Part shown: positions 21,074 through 33,849 of the stretch, one piece after another | How the letters are laid out: each line of letters opens with the position of its first letter | Position numbering within the stretch: the first letter of the stretch is position 1 | NCBI RefSeq assembly: GCF_001625215.2 | Contig: NC_030387.2 | Coordinates: 34,619,606 to 34,683,605 of the forward strand | DNA length: 64,000 bases | Source of the DNA: Daucus carota subsp. sativus | Taxonomy: Eukaryota > Streptophyta > Magnoliopsida > Apiales > Apiaceae | Direction: 5' to 3' | Program-made: the position numbers and the translations under genes | Notes under the pieces: model-generated | Database searches by the model: none | The model's input: only the letters and a program-made list of their open reading frames with translations | Told to the model about the DNA's origin: nothing

Positions 21074-23048
21074 TTATATTGTCTTTATAATTTGACATTT
21101 TTCCCCTCTATTATATAATTTATTTACTGTATAGATCTGTTTTATTTTATATTTCAAAATTTTCAGAAATCTATCTTATCATTCATTTAATTTTAACAAT
21201 ATATTTGTAGTACATGAAATATTTTTGTACTATCACAATCTATATAATGATATTTATTATTTTAAAATTAAGATGTTGAAATTTTAAATTTCAAATTTTT
21301 AAACGACAACTATTTAATAAAACAAGTTCTATTTTTATTATAAACCATAAATATTGATAAGTTTACAAATATCATAGCAAATAATATTAGTATTTTTTAT
21401 TCTAATATTAGAAAAAATATATATACGATAACTTCATTGTTGAAATTTTTTGAAATATGAAATAAACTAGTTTCGTACGATATATGACAAATATATTACA
21501 TATATTCGAACATATATATTTATATTTATTTTATATTAGTGTATTGTATTTCTTTCAATTAGCTAATACCGAAGCAAACACTTCTAAATTAATATGAATT
21601 TTTTATGATGGATAAATAGAAAATTTGGTACGCATGGTCGGTGTTTATCTGTAAACTTTTCGAATATGATAATCCCAGTGAAATGATAAATTTTCCAATC
21701 TTCAATATCACCGATTCTGTTGTACTACACAAAACTTATGTTTATAAATTAAAGTAGATAGCTTAGATATAAACAAAATTATAATATAATTTGAGATGTA
21801 TAATTGTTTGATAATATCTAAATTATTAGAAAGACTTATAATATAAATTAGGTTAGGTTAAGTTGGTCGGAATAATTATATAACTCATATTTCATTTAAT
21901 AAGTCCAGTTTAAAAGATTTGAGTAATGTTGAAGAGCCCAAATATATTACCCAATATACTTATAGATGAACACCTCTATTGATCATCATCCATGACGGAT
22001 GGGGCCAGCATAAAAAGAACACAATATCATCCGGTAACAAACATACGAGCCCAAATTAGTTAAGCCCAACAAAATTAGCCCACTATCACACTTGTACATG
22101 GGATTTTGAAAACAACGCCCAACTTTGAGACCAGAGGTGAAGATCGAAGAACTCTTTCCGGCGGGGCTGCGTTGAATTAGTAGCTATATTTAAGCTTGTT
22201 CGGGTACGGCAAAGGCTATTGTTTTCTATCATTTATTATTTATCTGAATTATGAAATATCTTTTTATTTGTGATTTCTGCTCACTAAATTTGTGTAAGTG
22301 ATTTATAGTTGTGCACATATTGCAAACTTTTATAGTGAATTATTAGTATAATGATGATGATTAAGTTATATTTGAATATTAAGTGCTATATCAAGTGTTT
22401 GATAAAATGTCTGAATGAGTAGAATTTATAAAAACGCAACCGAAATGTGTGTTTCTACAAGGATTGACAATTGTTAGGGATTTGAGGCTCCAAATTTATG
22501 ATGTGACTGTCAGTGTGTTCGAATTATAGTGATTGTTTTTATATTTGGTTAGGAATAGTTGAAGATTAACAAGGACATTTTAAATTACAACTATGGAATA
22601 TTAGATCGCTAATCTGATCTGTTTAGCCAATTTAAATTTGATTAGCATCTGTTTTTAGTTTATTAGTTACCTTTGTGTAGTAGGAGATCACCATTATCTT
22701 CAGTGCATGTAACACGTTTCAAATTTTGCATTTAAGGTAAAAAGATAGACATCAAGTACTTCTTCCTAATATTTTGCGTTCAAGAATACTTTTGAACTCG
22801 GTTATAGGCTGTGTTGCATCACATGTTCAGATGCTCTACTGTCAACATATATCCCTTATTGATTGTTTCCCATGTTTTTTTATGTACTTGGAGCAGAAAT
22901 GTTGTCCGGTCTTTTATAGCAAACGGTAGTATTCACAAAATCCAGGATTAGAAGTTGAGAAATTGAGTACTTCTGGTTGAGGAAAAATATTCACAACTGA
23001 AACAGAGGCTTCACGGAAAATTTGGCTTCTACAGCAGTAAACAGTGTT

Positions 23049-26000
23049 ATGGAGAAAGCGGAGAAGAAGCTGAAACTGTCAACAAACTCAAACAGCACCT
23101 TATTGCCGATATCATCATTATATACATTTATCCTACATACAATATGTGGTCTAGGTTTAGCTTTAGCATACTGGGTTGCGCACAATGTGTACTCCGTCAG
23201 TCTCGTGAATGATCCGACTCAAACCCTCCGTCTTATCTGGGTATAGTACCTTTTTTATTACAACTGAATATATCGTTATCCATTTTCAGTCTGTAACAAG
23301 TTTTATTTTGATATTAGGTTATCGAGGCCCCAATTGTGATCCTTCTTTTTAGTGGTTTTCGACAACATCCGAATCAGTGCTCAGTAATCAATTTTTATTT
23401 ATAAAATTTTGATGCTTGATTTACTTTCACTATAATGTATGCATATATATGTAAAATATATATACAGTGTATGTGTCTGTTGTCATGCTTTTAAAAGTAT
23501 TTTATTATTTTTTAGGGTTTTAATGTGTTAATGAATTAATGACAGTACATTAAAGCTGTGGGAAGAGGTTTACTTGGTCTCCCGGCTGGTTAGTCTCTTT
23601 TAATTTGCTTCACTTGTACACATTTCTACACGATGCACGAATTTATGCACACATATACATGAGGATACAGAAATATAAACGGAGATACAGTAAGAGGATA
23701 TGCTCATAGTCCTGTTCTAAAATACAAGGGATCTTTGGATGAGACACAGAACAATTCTGCTTTGACGTTAAGTAGGAAATTTATATAAGTTAAGGATGGC
23801 TGAACTTCTTACATAGGTAGCTTAATTGTTATTCATTCTTCATTTTTTATCATTGTGTTGCAAAAGATTATATGCCAATGCTTTCTCTTTTCTTTTACAT
23901 GTTTATGATATGCTGACATAGATAAAAAATTTATAGAGGGATGAGTGGATGTCCTATTGAAATATACATGGCTTGAAGAAAGCATTTAAATATTCAGTCT
24001 GGATTTTTTTTTTATATGTATCTTATGTACATATCAACATCTATGTTATTGAATTGTAGGAGCTATAGTCAATGCACTTGGAGCTATAGCTTTGGGAGCA
24101 CCTGTTGGCATTCAGTACGTAATAATGCGACTTAAAACTTTTTATGTATTCTAATATCCATGAGAAACTTAAATCATAGTTGAGGTTGGAAACTGAAATA
24201 AAATCGATCATCCAGTCTGTTTCATAATATAATAATACTCATATTTTTCACTTAATAACCCCCATTTATTATAAACAAGGTACTTCAGTTTTCAGTTCTC
24301 TCATGACTACCAATCTACCATCACCTCTGTAGTATCACATAAATTACAAATGTTCTTGCATGCACGCAAAGTAGTTTTCAGCGATGGTGATATTTAAAAA
24401 TCTAGTCTCAACAAATCTGATCTGGAAGAATGATCATTTAAGTTCATTCTCTTTCTTACCACCAACCTCAAATGTAATAATCATAATAAGAAGCGATATC
24501 CTTTACAGTCATTTTATCTGTCAAAACTAATATGATTATCCTTGTGCTTGTATATATCTAAATTCTGCTCTTGCCACATAAACAGGCATTTTTCAAAGAC
24601 CGCCAACTGGTCAATTCTAATGTCAGTATTCACTGTGAGTTTTCCATTACTTTTGTACTCGCAATTTCTCTATATGATAGTTATTCGCATATATTAATAG
24701 GTGATATCTGCTTTCATTGAACTTCTGTTATGCTATCAAGGGACAAGGAATTTTTTGGACTTTTATGAGTTTAAAATGTGTGCCTGGTTTCTCATTTAAT
24801 GAGACACACTAACTCAAGTCGATTGTATACTTGTACCTTTGGCTTCTAATGTGGCAATGCCTTGTATTTTGTGTGACTCATTACTATTTGTATCTGACAG
24901 ATTGTCCCAACAGCTTCTGTTTTTGGTTCTTCATGGATTGAATGGCGACGGATATTTGCACATGCAAAGTAAGTGGCATTGTTATAACATGATATGTTGA
25001 TGCATTAGCTGGATGGAAGTAATTATGGTTTCGTGGCCTTTTCTATATGTAGTTATTTATGTAATTTATACCTGTAGGTTGGTTGCTTCAGTGTCTTATA
25101 TTTGTTGGATCATCAATTTAATTGTGCAGGCCAAATGGACCAATAGATCTGTTAATCTGTCTACCTGCACACGGAGCTGTTATAGGTGCTTGGTTTGGAG
25201 CCTGGCCAATGCCCCTTGATTGGGAAAGACCGTGGCAGGTATAAAAGAAGAGTAATCTTTTTGATATTCTAAACCTAAAAGATAATATTATTGATGTTAT
25301 GATTGTTGTCTATATGGATTGGCATAACTTGTTATTGGCTCTTCGGGATTGGCATAATGTTGTATCTATTAAACATCAAACCAGCAAGTTCCGGCATAGT
25401 TTTCCCCTGGAGTACTTATATGTCATATTAGCAAGTCATACTAATGTTTGAGCTGTAAGTTGAATAATGAATTAACATATTGAGACTTGAGAGGTTGAGT
25501 TCTGTATTTTTAACAAGAGAGAGCGTGGGGTAAATGAGATGATTGACATTTTTCAATCCTTGACTAGCATCTACTGAGTTTTCGTTATCTCTGCAGTATT
25601 TTCTCTTAAAGATGTCACAAGAGATAAGCTGCATTGGAAAAATGTTACTAATATTGTCTCTGAGGTTGAAAGAAAAACTAAGCAATGTGTTGAAAACTGA
25701 ATACTATTGTGATTGCCGGATCTGTTAGTTGGACTTCTTTCAAATTTGTTTTATCTAGTTGCCGCCGCCATCAGTATTGGTTCTTACCATTTTATCATGC
25801 ATGTTAAATTACATCTCATAGAAAATGTAGGTTATGTTTACCTGTCTTAAAACTTATTTTTCCTGTGTATCTTTATCCTTGTTGGAAAAGATAATGTAGA
25901 ATTGTTTTCCCTTTGTATCTTAATGCCTGGACATACCTTTCTTTGTAGGAATGGCCAATTTGTGTGAGTTTTGGAGCTATGGCTGGGTATATGGTAGGGA

Positions 26001-26053
26001 TAGTGGCATCATTCAGTATATCTCTATTCCAGAAGCATTTGAAGAAAGAGTAA
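23049..26053 (+). CDS. PIGF: PIG-F, GPI-anchor ethanolamine phosphate transferase subunit
   Basis: Eight exons (23049-23240, 23318-23383, 23546-23588, 24060-24114, 24586-24634, 24901-24968, 25130-25238, 25949-26053) join in frame to 228 residues. PIG-F is a multi-pass ER membrane protein that partners PIG-O and GPI7/PIG-G when ethanolamine phosphate is added to the GPI glycan. The signature PAHGAVIGAWFGAWPMPLD followed by WERPWQEWPI is plain across exons 7-8. About six hydrophobic segments are seen (near residues 19-45, 60-76, 95-118, 126-146, 168-188, 196-221). The length fits the family. The ATG at 23049 is the first in frame; a 5' leader with an intron from about 22,130 is possible but unproven. 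The final exon is followed at once by a 90% identical copy. The last residues are FQKHLKKE. Confidence 0.9.
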
Positions 26054-26158
26054 TAGTGGCCAATTTGTGTGAATTTTGGAGCTGTGGCTGGGTACATGGT
26101 AGGGATAGTGGCATCGTTCGGTATGTCTCTCTTCCAGAAGCATTTGAAGAAAGACTGA
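25949..26158 (+). repeat. Tandem duplication of the last PIG-F exon (105-bp period)
   Basis: 25949-26053 is repeated at 26054-26158. Period 105 bp, equal to the length of the exon including its stop, so both copies share a frame. I count 11 differences. Copy 2 starts TAG-TGG instead of GAA-TGG and ends KKD-TGA instead of KKE-TAA. Four inner substitutions change residues (S/N, M/V, S/G, I/M) and the rest are silent. The TAG of copy 2 could act as a weak AG acceptor. Confidence 0.9.
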
Positions 26159-27050
26159 TATATCAGCCCAAGAAAATATCAAAGGATGAAACTTCTTATT
26201 GTTTGACTTTGTTCGAAAACAGGTCCTGTAAAAGTAGGTTTGTATGATTGGCCAACAATTACATACCGAAAGCAAGAAATTGAGACTCAAAGATGATAAA
26301 TGTTATGTGTAATTCATTTATATTTTAACAATTTTGTTCAATGTTAGTCTGCCTGATGAGTAGTTCTTGTTTTGTGTGACAACAGTTCTGGTGCTCATAT
26401 TTTATACTTTTTTGGGTCTTTAATTATGCCTACAGCTTAAAAGTAAACAAATTATGTTGGTATCACAGAATGCGTATGTCGGTTTGATGATAAAGGTTAA
26501 CTGTGCAATCTATCAGACCAAGTATGTGAGAAAATGAGTTTTTCGAGTTAATTACACTTTATTGTATATAATGAGAATATGATAATTTTCTGGAGTTCAT
26601 TATGGTTTGTTGAATATTTTGTCTATGACCAGTAGAGAACCATGACCAAACAGACTCAATGGGTGGTTGATCAACAAATCCAGTACTTTCAGTGTTTTTT
26701 TTTTGTTTGCCAAAACATTTGCTGTCTTTTAAGGCTGAGTTCATAACAGAGTCATGTCAGGAAAATAATTTTCGGATGATTCATAATAATTTGTTCTTAA
26801 AGACTAAAGGCACTGTTGAAAGTCGAAAGTAGCAACCATTCAAGTTCATGGGATGAAAAATAGAATTTCAAACTTAAACCGGCAGATTCATTTAAAGCTC
26901 CTTATACTGTGGATCAATAATCCAGCAGTTGCTAATGTATCTTGAGCATCTCCTTGTCTACGAAAATAATGCAGTTCACCGGGGAGTTTTCATTATTTTA
27001 CGAGAACCTCTGATGCATTTAAGAACACATGTAACTATTCTCTGTAAGTG
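26159..27050. other. Downstream of PIG-F, no gene seen
   Basis: Probable 3' untranslated region and AT-rich spacer up to the retrotransposon target site. Confidence 0.5.
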
Positions 27051-27067
27051 TCTACTGTTAGGTCCAA

Positions 27068-27100
27068 AGTATCGTAGAAGGGGGGGTTGAATACGATACT
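27068..27100 (-). promoter_or_regulatory. LTR-end hairpin with G7/C7 loop
   Basis: Arms AGTATCGTA and TACGATACT pair over 9 bp around a 15-nt loop holding seven G (C in the element sense). It is repeated at 38387-38419. A solo LTR at 58003-59288 has the same loop with a different but self-complementary stem. Confidence 0.7.
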
Positions 27101-27597
27101 CACTACAATTTAAAATTCTTTCGAATCTTGCGGATAAATAAATTGCAGTCCTGTAATGGGTTTCGTGTTCCGGATATTTATTGGGTCAGTTTCTGAGGAT
27201 ATGAAAATATTAAACCAACACACAATATTTTCCAAGGTATATCTGTATATTGATAAATACCTCAAAGGGTGCTATAAATCCAAACCCGAAGGTTGGCTAC
27301 AATGACCACTCCTCTAAATATTACAAGCCCTATCCACTACAAATATTTATGGTACAAAACTAGGCTAGGGTGTGTGTATATTTGAGAGAGTTTGTGCATA
27401 GCACTTGGCCATCCATCCCGAAGGATGATGTTAATTGTGAGAACCACAATCACATATTTATAGGCTTTCATAAACTAACCATGGTTAACGAGTTCGTCCT
27501 GGACGACTTGAGTTCGTCCTGGACGAATTCAATTTAACTGTGGTTAAATTGAATTGTCCAAATAAAAACTAACTCCAAAGTTGCGCCACTGAATCTT

Positions 27598-28355
27598 TGA
27601 AGGTCAAACTTGGCGCCAGTCAAATGTTGCGCTTGCCCAATGCTTCACAGTATATGTACCACTTAAAATTTATTCTAAGTTATAACCTGTACCACTGAGA
27701 AAATGGCTTGGAGTCGCAAACTTTGACTTGGTCAAAGTTTGCGCTCCAAGTGAAGTTGCGCCTCCATGATGTCTAGTGATGATTCCCTTTGAAAAGAAAC
27801 ATGGCTTTCCAAAGTTGCGCTTCCACAGGCATTCCAGTGTATGTATGACTTAGATGAATTCTAAGTTGTAAAAGTTGCGCCAAGATTGTTGATTAGAGGA
27901 GCAACATTTGACCAGGTCAAATGTTGTTCCAATATAGTGCATCCCTTGTAGAGTTGTGACTTAGAAATTATTCTAAGTCACAAAGGGTTAGTGCCAAGAG
28001 TTGTTAGTAGAGGAGCAACATTTGACCGGTCAAATGTTGCGCCCGGGTCAAACCTTGCGCCTTGGTCAAATGTTGCGCCATAGAGTGTGCAAGAGGTATA
28101 TGGTGACTTAGAGAAATTCTAAGGCAAATATGAACTTGCTCCACCATTGTAATGCTTCCCCTGTTATCTCTCATCTCTTGGGGACGAACTTTGACTTTGG
28201 TCAAAGGTTGCGCCTCAAGAGTGCTATGTCTTCACTGTGATGTACTTAGAGAATTTTCTAAGTGAGGAAGAGCTGTTGACTTCGGTCAAATGTTGTTCCT
28301 CACATAGTAAGAGCTTTCCTTGTTATCACTCCTTTGACTGAGATTGACTTGAGTT
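27598..28355. promoter_or_regulatory. W-box palindrome cluster in the LTR
   Basis: TTGAC[CT] or its complement occurs more than a dozen times, often as facing pairs such as TTTGACCAGGTCAAA and TTTGACCGGTCAAA, interspersed with GTTGCGCC. TTGACC/T is the core bound by WRKY factors. The cluster is repeated in the other LTR at 38917-39674. Confidence 0.6.
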
Positions 28356-29455
28356 TGCTCCATCCATATATTTATATTATATTCATAATATTATATAAAT
28401 ATATGTATAAATAAAGATATATATATAAATGTATATAAATAATATTTATATAAACATATAGTAATATATATATATACATATATTTAAATATATTCTCATA
28501 TATTTAAATATATATAATATACATAAAATTATATGTAAATATAAATATAAATATATATAGGGATATATATATAATTATCTATAGATATAAATATAGTAAT
28601 ATACACATATTTATGCACATAATATAATATATATATATACACTTAAATATATAAATGTTTATGTAAAATATAAATACATATACTATATACATATATATTT
28701 ATTTAAATATATATACATATAAATATACATATACATATGTTTAAAAACATATATACATATATATTATATATATTATATTTAATTAAATATACATATATAC
28801 ATATATAATTATATTTGTACATATACAAATATATAAGTGCACACATATATAAAATGTCACTTCCTGATATGGCTTTCTGTGGAAGCTTTGACATATGGCA
28901 TTTGAGCAGTAAGCTTTGGCATAGCTGGCATTTGGCTTGACTTGGCTTTGGAACAAATGACTTGATATGACTGGATCAATTCTTCGATCGATAAATACTT
29001 TGCAAAGCTCCGTACGTGCTGACGCTTAGTGCACTGGTCTGGTTCACAAGCGACTAACACTGAAGTTGAACATTGTACCGTCTTTGTCAGCAACCATTGA
29101 TCAGTCGGTTCCGGGTTAGTTTATGCTTCAGTTTGTTGATTATAAATAACCAACCAAGATATATAGAAATATCTTGCTTCAGGGGTTGCACTGAAATCTT
29201 TCGAGTACTTGGACAACATCTTCATTGCTTCCACAATCTTGAATACTTCAATCTTTATTCTTCACTGAGGCATGAACATATTAATGAACTTCTTCCAGTG
29301 AACTTATTCCTTCAAGACTGTAGATGGCTTCTTCAACCTTTGTCTTCGTATCCTCCGATTCCGGTGCAGGCGTAGTGTTATTTACTTGTCCTGTTCTATT
29401 GTTGAGTTATCATCCCTATGTAACAGATAGGGTTGTCTTTACATTTAGACTTACA

Positions 29456-29466
29456 ATCTCCCCCTA
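29456..29466 (-). other. Polypurine tract
   Basis: On the minus strand this reads AGGGGGAGAT directly before the LTR TG. Similar GGGGAGA tracts recur at about 29844, 29891, 29992, 30009 and 30096, a multiple-PPT layout reported for Sireviruses. Confidence 0.75.
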
Positions 29467-30329
29467 TTTGTTTGTTAATCATAACAAGCAAATCCTCTGG
29501 AGGATAACTCAACTAACACTAGAAAAAGTAAAGTCCTGGACTAGTAAATAATGCTACAAAGTTTCTGGATCATATAATACATTTCCAGATTTCATGAATA
29601 GAAATAACAGATGTGCATATCACCTTCATTTCTCTGGTTTTTGCTTACCTGCCAGATAATCCTCATAGTCTGTCTTGAAGAGAATTCAAAACATTCCATT
29701 ATGCAAAGAATAATCAGCAGCTTCATTGAATTCTCCAGTGGTAATGAATAAGTTCCTGTCTACCACTTACTGAAGAATAAATGTATCACCTTATACTTCT
29801 CCTCCCGTTACCTTGATCAGGTTCCCCTTGGTGATAAGTAGCTATCTCCCCTTAGATGAAAGATCAATCCTCCTCCGTAGTTGAAGAAGAATCTCCCCTT
29901 CAGTAGTACACAGCTAAAGAGTAGTTTAATCCCCTTTAGTTGTAGACAGCTAAAGAAAGCTAACTTACTTTTTCTTCCCTTTTTCATATATTCTCCCCCT
30001 AAATATATTCTCCCCCTTAGTTGTGGAATCCTCCGAGGATATGTGGTATCAAATAGGTCAAGGAACGTGTACAATACTTCCTGTACCAAAAGATAATCTC
30101 CCCATAGAGAACTAAACAACGCTAAAGCTGGGGTCGAAGAAAGAGTTCAGAAGAAGGGTTTACTTTGATTGGGTTGGTCCCTATGCTGAAAGAATAGGTT
30201 CCAAACGGAAAAGTAATGAGTAAAAACTGACATTCCAGTAACAACATCCACTTTGTCTTTAGGTATAAATTTGGTAATTAGTGGGTGTCTCACTAAAATG
30301 TTCTGCAGGTGTATCACTCAACACTCAGT

Positions 30330-31190
30330 TTTCTCTCGGTTTTTGGGTAAGGGTGTCACTCACGAGTTCTGTAAGTGTATCCCTCCACACAAATACTGAG
30401 CTTCCAAAATGCTGAGTACCTGCAAGAAAATCACCTTAGCCACCCTTAAAGGGGGTCACCGGTGGTGCAATGGGAGTTCGTAATTCCCAGTCCCTGTAGA
30501 CTCATCAGATAAATCCGAATCATGGTCCACAAGTTGCCAACCACTAAGTGGCTTATCCAATTAAGGATCCAGAGTTGTTTGCTCTGGGAGGTTAGACAAA
30601 GGCTTAATTATGGCAAAGGCCCAAGTCCTCCTCAATGTCTGTGAAGACACTTGATTCAAGAGAATCATCAACCATAAGTTCACAACGTGAAATGGAATGA
30701 ACTGTAGTTGCTTCCGTCAATTCTTTCAACAACTTGTGAGCTTTCAATACCAATTATTATTATATGTACCTCACAAGTGTTTCACTCTTCTCAATATCCT
30801 ATGTGTTTGCACTCACTCATGCTCACATATTTTTCATTCTGATATCTCAATGGTTCTTCTCAGAATCTCACCAAGTGTTTAACTCTCAATGTTTGGCTCA
30901 CAGTGTTTCTCTCAGCACTCAAAGTATGGTCTTCTGTACCTGCATGAGAAAATCACCATAGCCCCTTCAAGAGAGGTCACTGGCGGTGCAATGGGGTTTC
31001 GTAAATCCCCGATCCTCAACTGACTCATCAATAAATTGACTCATAGTCAGAGAGTTGCCGATCTCCTATAAATAGGAAATCCATTCCGATTGGATCCAGA
31101 TCTGTTCTTATCTGGGGAGGGAGACGAGAATCCTGAAGATTTGACAATTGAGATCCTCGTTTCCTCCTTACACCTGTAAAGGCATCAACC
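30330..31190. repeat. Diverged tandem duplication inside the element
   Basis: GGGTCACCGGTGGTGCAATG near 30464 recurs as AGGTCACTGGCGGTGCAATG near 30975, and flanks match over about 250 bp (AAAATCACC-TAGCC before; GACTCATCA and GGATCCAGA after). The period is about 510 bp. Confidence 0.65.
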
Positions 31191-32159
31191 ATCTTATCTA
31201 CCGTAAAATGGTAAATGAAGAAGTTGCTTCTAGAACAAAACCTTTAACCTTACTGTGCACTCTCTTGTATTGTGTCCATAAGATTTTTGTTTAGGCTCTT
31301 CATCAGAGTGATTACTGATGATGTGCTTGACTCCATACAAGATGCTCTGGCTGACGAGCGAATTTCAATGGACTCATCCTGTTGAGAGAATGATTCCAGA
31401 GACTGTTTTATTGCCTTTTCAGCTCTATATTCTTTTGAGAGAATACAGATGAGCAACAGTTACCTCAGGTTTGAAAACACCTTTTCTTCTTGAGAGGTAG
31501 AGCTGTGGGTACACTATCCCTCACATCCTTATTTGCTGCAACAAGTACAGTTTCTCCCTTATTGACCTCTAGTCTAATAAGTTCCTTATCACTGCAGGGG
31601 GAAAGTTGGGATGTGTTCTGAATTTGGTTTTATAGTCTGGGATAAAGATTGTTGGTTTTCAACCTTATGACTATTTAGGAAAGCCAAGAGGCTGATTAAG
31701 TTCCACAGAACAGAAAGAGATATAAATGCATTTTAGAAAATCTATGATTTTGAATGAAAGCAATTGCATTTAATCTTTTGAGGAAAAATGAATCAGTTGT
31801 GATTGTAAAAATGATTTGCATAAAGAATGACAATCACAACCGATGAAAGAATCAAAGTTTTCCATTAAAAACTGGTTTGAGTACGAGAGTCTGAATCTAT
31901 GCATAAAATGTTTAGATGAACTTGTCTTTGAAAAAGACACAGACTCCTGTTTCTCACCACAATTTAAAAAGGAAACAAGAAAATTTATGTGCTACAGTGT
32001 ATAAAGCATTCGCCACACTAATTAGTGAAAAGGCCTCATACTAGCACATCGTCAAAACAGACGCTGCAAGTGACAAAGATCACCAAGTACAAAAATACAA
32101 GATAATCAATGTCTCGTCCTATGACGCTACATGTATAGATGCAAAATATTCTAAGAAAT

Positions 32160-33480
32160 ATTTATGAAATAGAGTAGTGGATACCAATTGTTGAAATCAA
32201 TTGATAAGGAAATTTCTTGACAGAAACTCACCACTCCAGAACATAAATACGAGACTGAATAAAGATTATGTTGTCTCCCTTGTACTCAGAATATTAAACA
32301 CCTAAAATATATTAGCACCAGTGGTTTTAAGAAATATGCAACAATATTTCACCAGTGCCAATACATCACAATCAATTCACAAATAAAACATCAATAAAGC
32401 ATCAAAAGTAGATACCAATTAAATATTTCAAAAATGAATTAATCATGCTTCTATTATTCTATCAAAGTCAATCATGAAACAAATACGCATATAATTGTCA
32501 TGGATCACAATCTAACTAAGATAAAATAATAATTACCTACGCAATATCATATAATCATCACATCAGCATATAACAACTAAAATCATGACAATCATACAAA
32601 GATATTCGCAAGCCCGAGAGAAAGTTGAAGAAAAGTTCACAAGTCTTACACGGATAATCATTAAACACAAGTGAACTCACACAACTCCTCGCAGAAAATA
32701 TTAATACTTAATATTAGTGATCTACATATAAGCATGCAAAAATATCACTAACACTATAAGTATCACAACTAATGCAGTTAGACATGAAACAAAATATCAA
32801 TTAATAAATCATCAAATATCCAACACAAATAGTTATGCTTCAAATATATACACTAATATAAATGGATTCAGCCTAGAGAGAATCTAAGTAACTCCACAAA
32901 TATTAGTATATCATGACTAAATTCTAAATAGATTCAAACTAGATACCAATTACTGATACAAGTCATAAGTCTAGAAACAAATAAGTCATGCAACCGATTA
33001 TATATCAATATAAGTGAATTCAACCTAGAGAATCATCCTAAGTATGTTCACATATACAAATATATCACAACTAGATTATGATAAATTTCTCTACTAGATA
33101 CCAATTGTTGAAGAGGTATAGATCAAGAAAAATAACATAATTAAGTCATGCTTCATGTCATCTCTAATCATTTAAATCATGAACAAATAAGTCACTTAAT
33201 TGTCATGCAACACAATTTAAATAATTGAAATAACAAACACTCATGCTAAAACATATAATCACCATCTAAGCATATAACATATTATCATGGCAATCATATA
33301 TAATGGCAAAAAGCACGAGGTACTGGATTTTAAATAAATTCACAAGTCCTATGTATAGACAATTTAATACTCATGAATTCATTTAAGAAATACGATAGAC
33401 ATGCTCATGAAAGAAGTAATACCTTATAGAAAATATAGTATGTGATCTACTTGCAGTTAAGTAAAGTGATAAGTTGAATA
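32160..33480. repeat. Degenerate repeats with GATACCAATTGTTG motif
   Basis: Segments starting GATACCAATT (about 32181, 32410, 32942, 33098) are followed by similar text: AATCATGAA-CAAATA, TTAATTGTCATG-A-CACAA, CATATAA-A, CACAAGTC. GATACCAATTGTTG also equals the PBS-LTR junction of this element (38367-38380), so these may be echoes of that junction. Confidence 0.5.
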
Positions 33481-33849
33481 CCTCTGAGACTTGACATTTC
33501 AGCTGATGTACCTTTCTTGTACTGATCAAGTCCAGTGGTTGTTGGCATAAGTCTTGACATGTCTAGAATCTTCCAAAATGCGCATATTCAAAACATCCTT
33601 GACTTCCTCTTATTGCCATCATTCTTTAGGCTAACTAGTAGACCATAAAGAATTGCAACTTTCCAACAAATTCATCATATCACTAATCTGCATTCACTTA
33701 GCAATTATCTTGCACAAGTGACGTTAGTCCACATATAATATAATCATGGTATCACAGCATAGATAGTTATATTGTGTGTGCCTTGTATCATGAGAGGTAA
33801 TAATTTGGATACCAAATATGACTCTAGCAAATAGATATTCAAAAAAAAT

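Larger units (their letters stand above)
27056..29455 (-). repeat. LTR (3' LTR in element orientation)
   Basis: 2,400 bp. It contains an AT-rich block of TATATA-type sequence (28370-28860), a W-box palindrome cluster (27598-28355) and a terminal hairpin (27068-27100). By eye I found one difference from the other LTR: C at 28971, A at 41350. Confidence 0.95.

Noticed and set aside
28004..29551. Several 60-100-codon frames, repeated at 39323-41903
   Set aside because: They lie in the LTRs and are duplicated only because the LTR is; no protein motif.
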